Below, piece by piece: positions 27,685-36,330 of a stretch of 64,000 bases of DNA. The stretch is from Bacteroidota bacterium (lineage in GTDB: Bacteria; Bacteroidota; Bacteroidia; Chitinophagales; Saprospiraceae), in contig CAUJEY010000038.1 in assembly GCA_963169325.1 (NCBI GenBank), positions 17,506-81,505 of the forward strand, in the 5' to 3' direction. The position numbers were made by a program, and so were the translations under genes. The notes under the pieces were generated by a model. That model searched no databases. It was not told where the DNA came from and saw only the letters and a program-made list of their open reading frames with translations. The first letter of the stretch is position 1. Every line of letters starts with the position of its first letter.

Positions 27685-29133
27685 ATGAAACGTATAAAAA
27701 TCGCCGAAATACTCCGCACCGAGCCGGTAAATTCTGAGGTAGTTGTAAAAGGTTGGGTGAAGGCCTTCCGGAACAACCAGTTTATAGCCCTCAACGACGG
27801 CTCCTGCGCACAAAATCTACAAGTAGTCGTTGATTTCGAAAACACCGACCCGGGACTGATTGAGCGGATCAAATTCGGCGCGGCCATCGGTGCGCGCGGA
27901 TTATTGGTGGAAAGTCAGGGAAAAGGACAGACCGTGGAGGTAAAAGCCGCAGAGATCACGGTATACGGCGACTGCAATCCGGAAGAGTTCCCCCTACAAC
28001 CTAAAAAGCAAACCCTGGAATACCTCCGGGAAATTGCCCACCTGCGTTTTCGCACCAATACCTTTGGCGCCCTGTTTCGGGTACGGCATGCCCTGGCGTT
28101 TGCCATCCACAAATTTTTCAACGATCGCGGGTTCTGCTACCTGCACACACCGGTTATTACCGCAAGCGATGCCGAGGGCGCCGGCGAAATGTTTCGCGTG
28201 ACCACCTTGCCGCTCGAAAACGTGCCGCTTACAGAGCGTGGCGAAATCGATTTCAGCCTCGATTTTTTTGAACGCCCGACCAACCTGACCGTTTCCGGCC
28301 AGTTGGAAGCCGAACTGGGCGCCCTGGCGCTTGGCGAGGTGTACACCTTCGGCCCTACTTTTCGCGCCGAAAACTCCAACACTACGCGCCACCTGGCCGA
28401 ATTCTGGATGATTGAACCGGAAGTCGCGTTTGCTGACCTGGGCGATAACATGGATTTGGCCGAGGCCATGTTGCAGTCCGTTATCGGCTACGTGCTGGAA
28501 CACTGCGCCGCCGACCTGAAAATCCTGGAAGACCGCCTGATTGAAGAAGAAAAAACAAAGCCGCAAGACCAGCGCTCCGACATGTCGCTGACCGAAAAAT
28601 TGCGCTTTGTTGTAGACAATAGCTTCGAACGCCTGACTTATACCGAGGCCATCGACATCCTGAAAAACTCCAATCCGAATAAAAAAGGCAAGTTTCAGTA
28701 TCCTATAGATGGCTGGGGCGCCGACCTGCAAAGCGAACACGAGCGCTACCTGGTGGAAAAACACTTCAAAAAACCGGTTATCCTGACCAACTACCCGGCT
28801 GCCATCAAAGCGTTTTACATGCGCCGCGACGAACCGAATGAAAGTGTGCCCGGCCCCACCGTTTCGGCGATGGACATCCTGTTCCCGGGTATCGGCGAAA
28901 TCGTGGGCGGTTCCCAAAGGGAAGAACGTTTGGAGGTGTTGCAACAAAAAATGCAGGAGATGCACATCCCGGAAAAAGAACTGTATTGGTACCTCGACAC
29001 CCGCCGTTTCGGTACCTGCCCGCATGCCGGCTTCGGTTTGGGCTTCGAGCGGCTGGTGCTATTTGTAAGCGGGATGGGCAACATCCGCGATGTTATTGCT
29101 TTCCCAAGGTATCCGGGCAGCGCCGAGTTTTAA
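27685..29133 (+). CDS. asnS: Asparaginyl-tRNA synthetase
   Basis: 482 residues from the ATG at 27685; an in-frame TTG at 27673 is also possible. N-terminal OB-fold anticodon-binding domain (VVVKGWVKAFRNNQFIALND), then class II motifs: motif 1 FGALFRVRHALAFAIHKFF, motif 2 FGPTFRAENSNTTRHLAEFW, motif 3 GFGLGFERLVLF. NLTVSGQLEAELGALALG is typical of AsnRS rather than AspRS. It charges tRNA-Asn, whose gene is divergent 155 bases upstream. Confidence 0.97.
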   Translation: MKRIKIAEILRTEPVNSEVVVKGWVKAFRNNQFIALNDGSCAQNLQVVVDFENTDPGLIERIKFGAAIGARGLLVESQGKGQTVEVKAAEITVYGDCNPEEFPLQPKKQTLEYLREIAHLRFRTNTFGALFRVRHALAFAIHKFFNDRGFCYLHTPVITASDAEGAGEMFRVTTLPLENVPLTERGEIDFSLDFFERPTNLTVSGQLEAELGALALGEVYTFGPTFRAENSNTTRHLAEFWMIEPEVAFADLGDNMDLAEAMLQSVIGYVLEHCAADLKILEDRLIEEEKTKPQDQRSDMSLTEKLRFVVDNSFERLTYTEAIDILKNSNPNKKGKFQYPIDGWGADLQSEHERYLVEKHFKKPVILTNYPAAIKAFYMRRDEPNESVPGPTVSAMDILFPGIGEIVGGSQREERLEVLQQKMQEMHIPEKELYWYLDTRRFGTCPHAGFGLGFERLVLFVSGMGNIRDVIAFPRYPGSAEF

Positions 29134-29539
29134 AAACCTCCTGTTTGTTCAACCGGTTTCTGCCGGGTATAAAAGATTGCCTCTGGGTGCAAAATGCCTC
29201 CCGAGGCAAACTTTTTAAAAAATAATTAATTTTTTTTGTGACTAAAAAGCCCTGAATTCGTCTAAAACGCGCCTTTTTTGAATGGTTGGGGAACTTTTTT
29301 GGCACACCCCCTTGCGCGGCGTATTAACATAATCTTAAATTGCAGCGTTTTTCACCGTAATCCACCCATGAATGTTCGCAAGAATTGCTAATCTTTTTGA
29401 TTAATCCGTAAGCCTGGGTTTCCACGACACAATCTGGCTGAACATCAAACTTGATTTTGCTCCCAACCGATTTTACTTCGCAGAACTTGTTTGTTACTAC
29501 TTACACAGTGCAGTCAGATTTTAACACTTCAACTTGCGA
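29134..29539. other. 406-base gap without a recognised gene
   Basis: Contains an AT-rich stretch near 29215-29240 and the short inverted pair tgcctc...gaggca near 29179-29204, which may end asnS transcription. No open frame, RNA fold or clear promoter box is seen. Confidence 0.5.
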
Positions 29540-29950
29540 ATGAGCGATTTACACACGAATCTAACACTTCCCTCGAACCCCGATAATGTTTCTAAAGTTG
29601 AACCCTTCGTACATGAATTAGCAGAACGTTACAAACTTTCACCCGACATTCACGGCAATATCCTGATCAGCCTTACTGAAGCCGTAACCAATGCAATGTT
29701 GCACGGCAACCGGTGTGATTGTTCCAAACAAGTTTCCATTTCCATGCGCCGTCAGCGCGATGCGCTGTCCATCCGCGTATCCGATGAAGGTCCCGGTTTT
29801 GATCCCGGGGTCGTAGATGACCCCACCTGTCCGGAATTTCTGGAAAAATGCGGTGGCCGGGGATTATTCCTTATGCGTCATCTCAGCGATGGTTGCCGCT
29901 TCACACGCGGTGGCAGTACGGTGGAAATGCGCTTTAAATTAGGTTGTTAG
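29540..29950 (+). CDS. Anti-sigma-factor-like ATP-binding protein (RsbW/SpoIIAB HATPase_c)
   Basis: About 136 residues. The ATG at 29540 is preferred to a TTG two codons earlier. GHKL-fold ATP-site boxes are: N box LTEAVTNAMLHGN, G1 VSDEGPGFDP and G2 GGRGLFLMRHLSD. In firmicutes such small kinases phosphorylate anti-anti-sigma proteins; in Bacteroidota, partners are usually PP2C phosphatases and STAS proteins, none of which is adjacent. It is followed after six bases by ybeY, suggesting co-transcription. Confidence 0.88.
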   Translation: MSDLHTNLTLPSNPDNVSKVEPFVHELAERYKLSPDIHGNILISLTEAVTNAMLHGNRCDCSKQVSISMRRQRDALSIRVSDEGPGFDPGVVDDPTCPEFLEKCGGRGLFLMRHLSDGCRFTRGGSTVEMRFKLGC

Positions 29951-29956
29951 TCGTCA

Positions 29957-30412
29957 ATGGAATTTCCGGATTTGCCCCTTGATGACGAACCTGAAACGTA
30001 TGTTTCCTTTAATTTTGAAGATGTTGGGTTTGATCTGCCCAACCAACAGTCTCTTGTCGACTGGCTGCTGGCGCTGGCCACTGCAGAGGAGAAGCTCGTT
30101 TATGAATTAAACTTCATCTTCTGCTCCGACGAATACCTTCGGCAGGTGAACATCGAATACCTCCAGCACGACTATTACACCGATATTATCACGTTCCCCT
30201 ATACCGAAGGCGTCATTCACGGCGACCTTTTTATCAGTTCCGAGCGCGTAGCCGACAATGCCCGCGAAAACGAAGTGCCTTTTCTGCATGAACTTTGCAG
30301 GGTTATGGCGCATGGAGTGCTGCATTTAGCCGGCTACGGCGATAAAACGCCCGAAGAAGTGCGGGTCATGCGGGAGAAGGAGGATGAATATTTGCAGAAA
30401 TTAAGTGTGTAG
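29957..30412 (+). CDS. ybeY: Endoribonuclease YbeY
   Basis: 151 residues. YbeY acts in 16S rRNA 3'-end maturation and ribosome quality control. The metal site is HELCRVMAHGVLHLAGYGDKTPEE: two His of HGxLH are present, but the third ligand of the classical HxxxHxxxxxH is Asp/Lys (GYGDK). As I recall this is the usual form in Bacteroidota. YYTDIITFPY is the other conserved block. Confidence 0.93.
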   Translation: MEFPDLPLDDEPETYVSFNFEDVGFDLPNQQSLVDWLLALATAEEKLVYELNFIFCSDEYLRQVNIEYLQHDYYTDIITFPYTEGVIHGDLFISSERVADNARENEVPFLHELCRVMAHGVLHLAGYGDKTPEEVRVMREKEDEYLQKLSV

Positions 30413-30451
30413 GAAGCCGCTACCTTTACGCATTCAAATCAAATCCTTCCC

Positions 30452-31240
30452 ATGGCATCGGTATTCAATCTTCCTCCTGCCTTCGAACCCTTCCGCGAGC
30501 GTCTGCTTCAAACGAAACAGCCTTTTATCCGCATAAAAGCCCAGCCTTCCCGCGCCACCTCCTGGTGGGAAAGTAAGGTCGGTGGTTTTCCCTATTTACC
30601 CACTGGGGTGAATTACCCCACGGCGCCGGACGGCCGGGAACTGTTTTTCCTGGCTCAACTCAATTTTGCCGATATGCCACACCTGGTGCCGTTTCCGGAA
30701 AAGGGAATCCTCCAGTTTTATATCTACGACGACGACCTGTACGGGATGGATTTCGACGACGGCGAGAACCCCGACACGTTTCGGGTACTGTATTTCCCCG
30801 AAGTCATCCGGGATGAAAAAGCCCTGCAAACAGGATTTTCCATGATCCGCGACTACGATCTGTTGCCACACCACCCCGAGGTATCATACCCGCTGACCTT
30901 CGAGTTGGCGGAAGAGGTGGTGCCTTCGACTGATTATCGCTTCGGACAAACTTTCGGCGCTGATTTTTTCCAGCAATTTGGTGAGCAGGAATGGAATATC
31001 CTCGACGAGTTCAACCGTTCGGTGCGCAGCATCGGGCATAAGGTAGGCGGTTACGCCTATTTTACCCAGGATGACCCGCGCCGGCCCGAGGACCCTATGT
31101 TACTCCTCTTCCAACTCGATTCCGATGAAGGCATGGACCTGATGTGGGGCGACATGGGTGTCGGGCATTTTTTTATCCGGGAAAAGGATCTGGTAGCAGG
31201 GGAATTTGGGCGGGTGTTGTTTGATTGGGATTGTTTGTGA
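30452..31240 (+). CDS. DUF1963 (YwqG-like) protein
   Basis: 262 residues. Blocks SWWESKVGGFPYLPTGVNYP, LFFLAQLNFADMPHL and LQFYIYDDDLYGMDF are typical of DUF1963/YwqG, a family of unknown function. There is no signal peptide, so it is cytoplasmic. The pattern HKVGGYAYFTQDDPR and LLFQLDSDEGMDLMWGDMG are the C-terminal half of the fold. It ends a few bases before the convergent HAD gene. Confidence 0.88.
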   Translation: MASVFNLPPAFEPFRERLLQTKQPFIRIKAQPSRATSWWESKVGGFPYLPTGVNYPTAPDGRELFFLAQLNFADMPHLVPFPEKGILQFYIYDDDLYGMDFDDGENPDTFRVLYFPEVIRDEKALQTGFSMIRDYDLLPHHPEVSYPLTFELAEEVVPSTDYRFGQTFGADFFQQFGEQEWNILDEFNRSVRSIGHKVGGYAYFTQDDPRRPEDPMLLLFQLDSDEGMDLMWGDMGVGHFFIREKDLVAGEFGRVLFDWDCL

Positions 31241-31248
31241 TCCGCAGT

Positions 31249-31884
31249 TTACATTTTTAAAACAAGCGAATCCATCAACGCCAACACATCAACCTCTGCC
31301 CGTTTCACAACGCCCTGAATTCCCACCTCCCGGGCTGCTTTTACATTTTCTTCCAGGTCATCGATGAACAGCGTTTCCTGCGGCAGTATTTCTGCATCTG
31401 CCAGCACATATTCGTAAATCTCGCGGTCGGGTTTGCGTAGCCGGATGAGGTGGGAGTAGTAGACTCCATCGAAATAACGGGACTGGAAGTCCGTGATGCC
31501 GTGTTCGCGCAGCATATAATCGTCGATCCAGGTCGCGTGCAGGTCGTTAATATTGCTGAGCAGAAAAACGTTGTACTGCTGCCGCAAGCGAAGCAACATA
31601 TCGAAGCGTTCGCGGGGCATACCGATAAAAATAGAGTTCCAGGCCGCGGTCACCTGTTCGGCGCTCAACGGTGCGGGGCCCGCCAAACGAATGGCGTCGA
31701 CAAATTCTTCGGTAGTCAGTCCGCCGGTTTCATATAATTCAAAAACGCCGCTCCGCTGAAGCCGCTCCCGCACCGTTTCATATTGATCGCCTACGAGGCG
31801 TTGGATTTCCCGGCCAATGGCCGGCAGGTCGAGGTCGAACAGTACATTGCCAAAATCGAAGACGATATTACGGATGGAGGACAT
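31249..31884 (-). CDS. HAD-superfamily phosphatase (subfamily IA, YihX-like)
   Basis: 211 residues. Motif I FDFGNVLFDLD (nucleophile Asp and general acid Asp), motif II LLSNIND, motif III Lys in RLRKPDREIYEY, motif IV LFIDDLEENVKAA. The FGNV/LSN pattern is that of YihX-like sugar-phosphate phosphatases; the substrate here is unproven. Single gene on the minus strand with a repeat hairpin at its 5' side. Confidence 0.92.
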   Translation of the reverse strand: MSSIRNIVFDFGNVLFDLDLPAIGREIQRLVGDQYETVRERLQRSGVFELYETGGLTTEEFVDAIRLAGPAPLSAEQVTAAWNSIFIGMPRERFDMLLRLRQQYNVFLLSNINDLHATWIDDYMLREHGITDFQSRYFDGVYYSHLIRLRKPDREIYEYVLADAEILPQETLFIDDLEENVKAAREVGIQGVVKRAEVDVLALMDSLVLKM

Positions 31885-31886
31885 AG

Positions 31887-32141
31887 ATAATTAGTTATAA
31901 GTTAATTGGTTGGCTGGTTATTGGTTGATTGGTTATTGGTTGATTGGTTATTGGTTGATTGGTTATTGGTTGATTGGTTATTGGTTGAATGGTTATTGGT
32001 TGACTGGTTATTGGTTGAATGGTTATTGGTTGACTGGTTATTGGTTGAATGGTTATTAGTTGACTGGTTATTAGTTATTGGCCTTCAACCGGTCAACTTA
32101 ATAACCATTCAACCAATAACCAGTCAACCAATAACCAATCC
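31887..32141. repeat. Asymmetric hairpin of a 15-bp tandem repeat (GGTTATTGGTTGATT)
   Basis: The left arm has about eleven head-to-tail 15-bp units differing only at the last bases (gatt, gaat, gact). The right arm (32095-32141) has about three complementary units. A short gccttcaaccggtca spacer lies between. The units keep an open frame reading WLLVD repeats on the plus strand, but there is no coding context. The remainder of the gap to 32342 holds the odhB-like promoter and a single-arm repeat. Confidence 0.92.
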
Positions 32142-32225
32142 AGTTGGCGGGCAAAGTTGGCGGTTTTTGACAAAATATAATTTTAAAAACCGGGATAAAT
32201 CACGGTCAGGTACTGGCCAAAACTG

Positions 32226-32233
32226 TACCTTTG
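32226..32233 (+). promoter_or_regulatory. Promoter -7 box of the E2 gene
   Basis: TACCTTTGCGGCG matches TAnnTTTG; the leader to the ATG would be about 105 bases. No good TTG at -33. Confidence 0.45.
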
Positions 32234-32309
32234 CGGCGCTCTAACCAAATTTTTCTAAACCAAGGAGTGCGAGTGATTTAAGATCGGAGGCAAAGTAGTG
32301 CAGGCGAAC

Positions 32310-32337
32310 TCAAAACTCAAAACTCAAAACTCAAAAC
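32310..32337. repeat. Direct repeat of AACTCAA in the E2 leader
   Basis: Four copies of aactcaa directly before the E2 start codon. The complementary unit (gagttttgagtt) occurs at 52270-52301 before rpmA. They look like single arms of the hairpin arrays seen elsewhere. Confidence 0.75.
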
Positions 32338-32342
32338 GATAC

Positions 32343-33680
32343 ATGGCGCGCGTAGAACTCGTGATGCCCAAGATGGGCGAAAGCATCATGGAAGCCACAA
32401 TCCTGAAGTGGCGCAAGAATCCCGGCGACCGGGTGGAACTCGATGAGCCGGTGCTCGACATCGCCACAGACAAAGTGGACAGCGAGGTACCCTCGCCGGT
32501 AGCTGGCGTGTTGGTGGAAATCCTGTTTCAGGAAAACGACGTAGTGCCCATCAACAAAACTATCGCGGTCATCGAAACGGAAATGGGCAGTGCCCAACCG
32601 GCTGCTTCACCGGCTGTAAGTCAGCCCGCAGCCTCCAACGGCGCCCGGCAAACGCAGGAGCCCGCCGTGGCAGCCGCCGTACCCTATGTGCCCAGCCCTG
32701 CTACTGCCGAAGTGTCGAAATCCGGCGCCGGTGGTCGTTTCTATTCGCCCCTGGTGCGTACGATCGCCAAAGAAGAAGGTATCAGCGCGACCGAACTTGA
32801 CAATCTTTCCGGCTCCGGCCTCGAAGGCCGCGTGACCAAAAAAGATATACTGGCCTACGTTTCCAATCGTAGCGCCGCTCCGGCGCCGCCTGTTGCTCCG
32901 GCAGTTCAACCTGCGCCGCCCGCTGTGCAGGCGCCGGCAGGAGGCAGCGCCCCACTATCGTCGGTATCCGGTGGGGTAGAAATTGTGGAGATGGACCGCA
33001 TGCGCAAACTTATTGCCGATCACATGGTGATGAGCAAACAAACCAGCGCGCACGTGACTTCTTTCGTGGAAGCGGATGTCACCAATTTAGTCAACTGGCG
33101 CAACCAGGTGAAGGATCAATTTAAGAAAAAGTACGGTGAAAATATTACGTTCACACCGATCTTCGTAGAGGCCGTTGCGCGCGCCATTCGCGATTTTCCG
33201 ATGATCAATATTTCGGTAGTAGGCACGCAGATACATATTAAAAAAGACGTCAACATCGGCATGGCGGCTGCCCTGCCCAGCGGCAACCTGATTGTACCGG
33301 TGATCAAAAACGCCGACCTGCTCAATCTGGCCGGTCTCACCAAACAGGTGAACGACCTGGCTTCCCGCGCCCGTCAGAATCAGCTCCGGCCGGATGAAAT
33401 CCAGGGCGGTACTTTTACCCTCACCAATGTGGGCACATTCGGCAATGTAATGGGCACGCCGATCATCAATCAGCCCCAGGTAGCCATTATGGCTACGGGT
33501 GCTATCCGGAAAAAACCGGCTGTGCTGGAAACCGAATACGGTGATGTGATCGCGGTTCGGCAGATGATGTTCCTGTCCCTTTCCTACGACCACCGGGTGG
33601 TAGACGGAATGCTGGGCGGATCCTTCCTCCGCCGGGTAGGAGATTATCTGGAGCAATTCGACGTGAATAGGGCGATTTAA
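32343..33680 (+). CDS. Dihydrolipoamide acyltransferase, E2 of a 2-oxoacid dehydrogenase complex
   Basis: 446 residues. Lipoyl domain with lipoylated Lys in DIATDKVDSEVPSP (about residue 40), an Ala/Pro linker, a peripheral-subunit-binding domain (YSPLVRTIAKEEGISATELD, GRVTKKDIL), a second Ala/Pro linker, and the CoA-dependent catalytic domain with LSYDHRVVDGMLGG near the end (His and Asp catalytic). It could be the 2-oxoglutarate (OdhB) or branched-chain type; the sequence does not decide. The matching E3 (lpdA) lies 24 kb away and no E1 is in the window. Confidence 0.95.
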   Translation: MARVELVMPKMGESIMEATILKWRKNPGDRVELDEPVLDIATDKVDSEVPSPVAGVLVEILFQENDVVPINKTIAVIETEMGSAQPAASPAVSQPAASNGARQTQEPAVAAAVPYVPSPATAEVSKSGAGGRFYSPLVRTIAKEEGISATELDNLSGSGLEGRVTKKDILAYVSNRSAAPAPPVAPAVQPAPPAVQAPAGGSAPLSSVSGGVEIVEMDRMRKLIADHMVMSKQTSAHVTSFVEADVTNLVNWRNQVKDQFKKKYGENITFTPIFVEAVARAIRDFPMINISVVGTQIHIKKDVNIGMAAALPSGNLIVPVIKNADLLNLAGLTKQVNDLASRARQNQLRPDEIQGGTFTLTNVGTFGNVMGTPIINQPQVAIMATGAIRKKPAVLETEYGDVIAVRQMMFLSLSYDHRVVDGMLGGSFLRRVGDYLEQFDVNRAI

Positions 33681-33772
33681 GGATTCCGGAAAATACGTTT
33701 GCGAAACTTAAAAAGTTTGGTAAACGTTGTGGGATTCTCTAAAATCCGGATGTTTGCAGCAGAACTGAAACC

Positions 33773-35488
33773 ATGCCTACACACCGCCTGAAAACGCTCC
33801 TTCACGGCTGGCCGCTACCGGCCTTGCTGTTGGTTATGCTGGCGCTTCGGACGGAGTGGCTTCCCCAAGGAGCGCTTTTCCTGACGCTTTTACTTTATAT
33901 TCCTTTCCTGATTCAAAAAAGCCTGGAACGGGCCCGCGCGTTCCGTTCCCCGGCTACTAAGGGCTTCGCTATTTTTTTGATCGCTACGGCAGCCATGCTC
34001 ACCCTGCATGCCGTATTGGGACTAATTGGATACAGTTTTTTGCCACAAGAGGCTTTCTACACCGTATTGGTCTTTACCCTGCTGATCGATATTTCCGAAC
34101 ATACCTTCCTGAAGTTTTACCGGAATATGCACCCGGCGCTGGCTTTTGTCAGCACCTTTTTGGGTATCATCATTTTAGGCGCAGCGCTCCTGATGTTGCC
34201 GCATGCCACATACCGGGGCATTTCTTTCATCGACGCGCTGTTTACTTCCACGAGCGCCGTATGTGTAACCGGCCTGGCGGTACTGGATACCGGCAAGGAT
34301 TTTACCTTTCTCGGCCAGGTTATTATCCTGTTTCTGATTCAGGCGGGCGGTATCGGTATTCTGACGTTTACCAACCTGTTCGGCCTGTTGTTCCGGGGTG
34401 AAAAATCGTTTAAGGACATCCTTTTTCTGACCGATTTAATCAGTTCGGGCAATTTGCGCACCACTTTTCGGAGTTTGGCCAAAATCGTGGGCTTCGTATT
34501 CGGGGTGGAAGCCGTGGGCGTTTTTTTTATTTACCTGGCTTCGCCGGACACCGATTTGTTCTTCGCGATATTCCATTCCGTTTCCGCTTTTTGCAACGCC
34601 GGCTTTTCCACGCTCAGCAACTCGCTGTACGAGCCGGAATTTCGATTCAACTATGTCCTGCAAAGCATTATTGCCTGCCTGATCATCGCCGGCGGCATTG
34701 GGTACAACGTATTTTTTAACGTCTTTTCCGTAGTAAAATTCCGGTTGCGGCGTTTCATCCACTCGTACACCAACCTGATCGCCAAACCGGCCCGCCCGTT
34801 GGTCAAGTGGGATATCAACACCACCCTTGTTTGGCGAACCACCCTGATTTTGCTATTCGCCGGCTGGGTATTGTTTTTTATTTTTGAATACAACAATACC
34901 CTTTCAGAGCACAGCTTGGGCGGCAAAATTGCCTCGGCGTTTTTCGGATCGGTCACGCCGCGCACGGCGGGTTTTAATACGGTAGATATGAATGCCCTGC
35001 TTAATCCGACCATTATGATCTACCTGCTACTGATGTGGATCGGCGCTTCGCCGGGCTCGACGGGCGGCGGGATCAAAACAACCACCTTTGCCATCGCCAC
35101 GCTTAACCTGATCAACCAGATACGCGGCAGAGATCAACTGGTGTTTAAATGGCAGACCATCTCGCACCCGGTTATCTCGCGCATAACCACCGTGATCAGT
35201 TTGTCGCTGATCGCCATCGGCCTTTCCACCACCATTATTATTTCTATTCAACCGGAATTGCCGGTGTTGTCCGTCGCTTTTGAGTGTTTTTCGGCTTATG
35301 CAACGGTCGGACTATCGATCGGTCTTACCCCCAAACTTTGTATCGTCAGCAAAACCGTAATCATTATCCTGATGTTTTTAGGCCGGGTGAGTTTCCTGAC
35401 CTTTCTGATCGCCTTGGTGGCTACGTTTAATAAGCGGTCGGGCGTGGGTCAGATGATTTTTCCGGAAAATAATATTATTGTCAATTAA
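33773..35488 (+). CDS. TrkH/KtrB-type potassium uptake channel subunit
   Basis: 571 residues with about 10-12 membrane segments. Selectivity-filter-like loops are visible: TSTSAVCVTGLAVLDTG, VSAFCNAGFSTLSNSLYE, GSVTPRTAGFNTVDMNALL and CFSAYATVGLSIGLTP, each with the conserved Gly of the four-repeat fold. It has an extra N-terminal hydrophobic region of about 110 residues. It forms the membrane pore; the gating partner is the TrkA-like gene downstream. Confidence 0.95.
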   Translation: MPTHRLKTLLHGWPLPALLLVMLALRTEWLPQGALFLTLLLYIPFLIQKSLERARAFRSPATKGFAIFLIATAAMLTLHAVLGLIGYSFLPQEAFYTVLVFTLLIDISEHTFLKFYRNMHPALAFVSTFLGIIILGAALLMLPHATYRGISFIDALFTSTSAVCVTGLAVLDTGKDFTFLGQVIILFLIQAGGIGILTFTNLFGLLFRGEKSFKDILFLTDLISSGNLRTTFRSLAKIVGFVFGVEAVGVFFIYLASPDTDLFFAIFHSVSAFCNAGFSTLSNSLYEPEFRFNYVLQSIIACLIIAGGIGYNVFFNVFSVVKFRLRRFIHSYTNLIAKPARPLVKWDINTTLVWRTTLILLFAGWVLFFIFEYNNTLSEHSLGGKIASAFFGSVTPRTAGFNTVDMNALLNPTIMIYLLLMWIGASPGSTGGGIKTTTFAIATLNLINQIRGRDQLVFKWQTISHPVISRITTVISLSLIAIGLSTTIIISIQPELPVLSVAFECFSAYATVGLSIGLTPKLCIVSKTVIIILMFLGRVSFLTFLIALVATFNKRSGVGQMIFPENNIIVN

Positions 35489-35631
35489 AGGTTGGGTAAA
35501 GGTTTGAAAGGTTCGAAGGTTTGAAAGTTCGAAGGTTTCTGGTTGGAACCGGCCTTCTAACCAGAAACCCTCCAAACAGAAACCTTCAAACCAGAAACCC
35601 TCTAACCAGAAACCTTCAAACCTTCAAACCA
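35489..35631. repeat. Hairpin with GGTTTGAAGG/GGTTTCTGG arms between trkH and trkA
   Basis: Left arm 35489-35550, right arm 35552-35631, built of the units ggtttgaaagg, ggttcgaagg and ggtttctggtt and their complements, period about 17 bp. It fills the entire space between the potassium-transport genes, ending eight bases before the trkA ATG. Confidence 0.88.
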
Positions 35632-35639
35632 TTTATAAA

Positions 35640-36329
35640 ATGAAATTCGTCATTATCGGATTGGGTAATTTCGGCGCCAGCCTGGGCAAACGCCTCATCG
35701 AAGAGGGCCATGAGGTCATCGGCGTGGACAACAGTTCGGAACACACGAACCAATTGCAGGAACACCTGACCCACGTGGTATGCACCGACACGACCGAGGA
35801 ACAAAACATCACCCGGCTGCCGATTGACGAAGCCGATTTTGCCGTAGTCAGTATCGGCGAGGATATCGGCGCCTCTCTGAGTACCGTGGCGCTCATTAAA
35901 CGCCATTATCCCGACGTAAAAATCATAGCCCGGGGTATTTCGTACATTCATACAGCCATACTGGAAACGATGAACGTGTATGAGATCATCAACCCGGAAG
36001 CATCGTACGCCAACCAATTGGCGGAGCGGTTTTCGATGAAAGGCAGTTTGCTGGCATTCCCGCTCGACGATACCTATGAAATCATTGAAGTGGACGCGCC
36101 GAAACCTTTTGTCGGCAAAAAATTAGGCGAGATCAACCTTCCGGCTTCGGGCGATATGTACGTGGTGACTATTTTGCGGCAGGAAGAAAAAACCAATTTT
36201 CTGGGCAAAACAACCGTTTCGAAAAAAGCGCTCGGCATGGTGACGAACGATACGGTGGTGAAGCATGGGGACGTGCTGGTCGTATTCGGTAAGGATTCGG
36301 ATTTGCAGGATTTATGCAATGGGAAATAG
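35640..36329 (+). CDS. TrkA/KtrA-type potassium channel gating protein
   Basis: 229 residues. N-terminal RCK/TrkA_N Rossmann domain MKFVIIGLGNFGASLGKRL with Asp in EVIGVDNSSEH for nucleotide binding, and a C-terminal TrkA_C domain (AFPLDDTYEIIEVDAPKPF...GKKLGEINLP). It binds NAD(H)/ATP in the family and opens or closes TrkH. It should form a working pair with the gene upstream. Confidence 0.95.
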   Translation: MKFVIIGLGNFGASLGKRLIEEGHEVIGVDNSSEHTNQLQEHLTHVVCTDTTEEQNITRLPIDEADFAVVSIGEDIGASLSTVALIKRHYPDVKIIARGISYIHTAILETMNVYEIINPEASYANQLAERFSMKGSLLAFPLDDTYEIIEVDAPKPFVGKKLGEINLPASGDMYVVTILRQEEKTNFLGKTTVSKKALGMVTNDTVVKHGDVLVVFGKDSDLQDLCNGK

Positions 36330-36330
36330 C

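Noticed and set aside
27994..29025. 343-codon frame antisense to asnS
   Set aside because: asnS has all class II motifs; the antisense frame is open because of GC-rich codon use.
31911..32084. Regular direct repeats suggesting a CRISPR array
   Set aside because: The units are contiguous 15-mers without spacers, and no cas genes are present.
31906..32244. 112-codon open frame encoding WLLVD repeats
   Set aside because: It is the 15-bp hairpin array read as protein; it has no plausible start context and no homology signal beyond the repeat.
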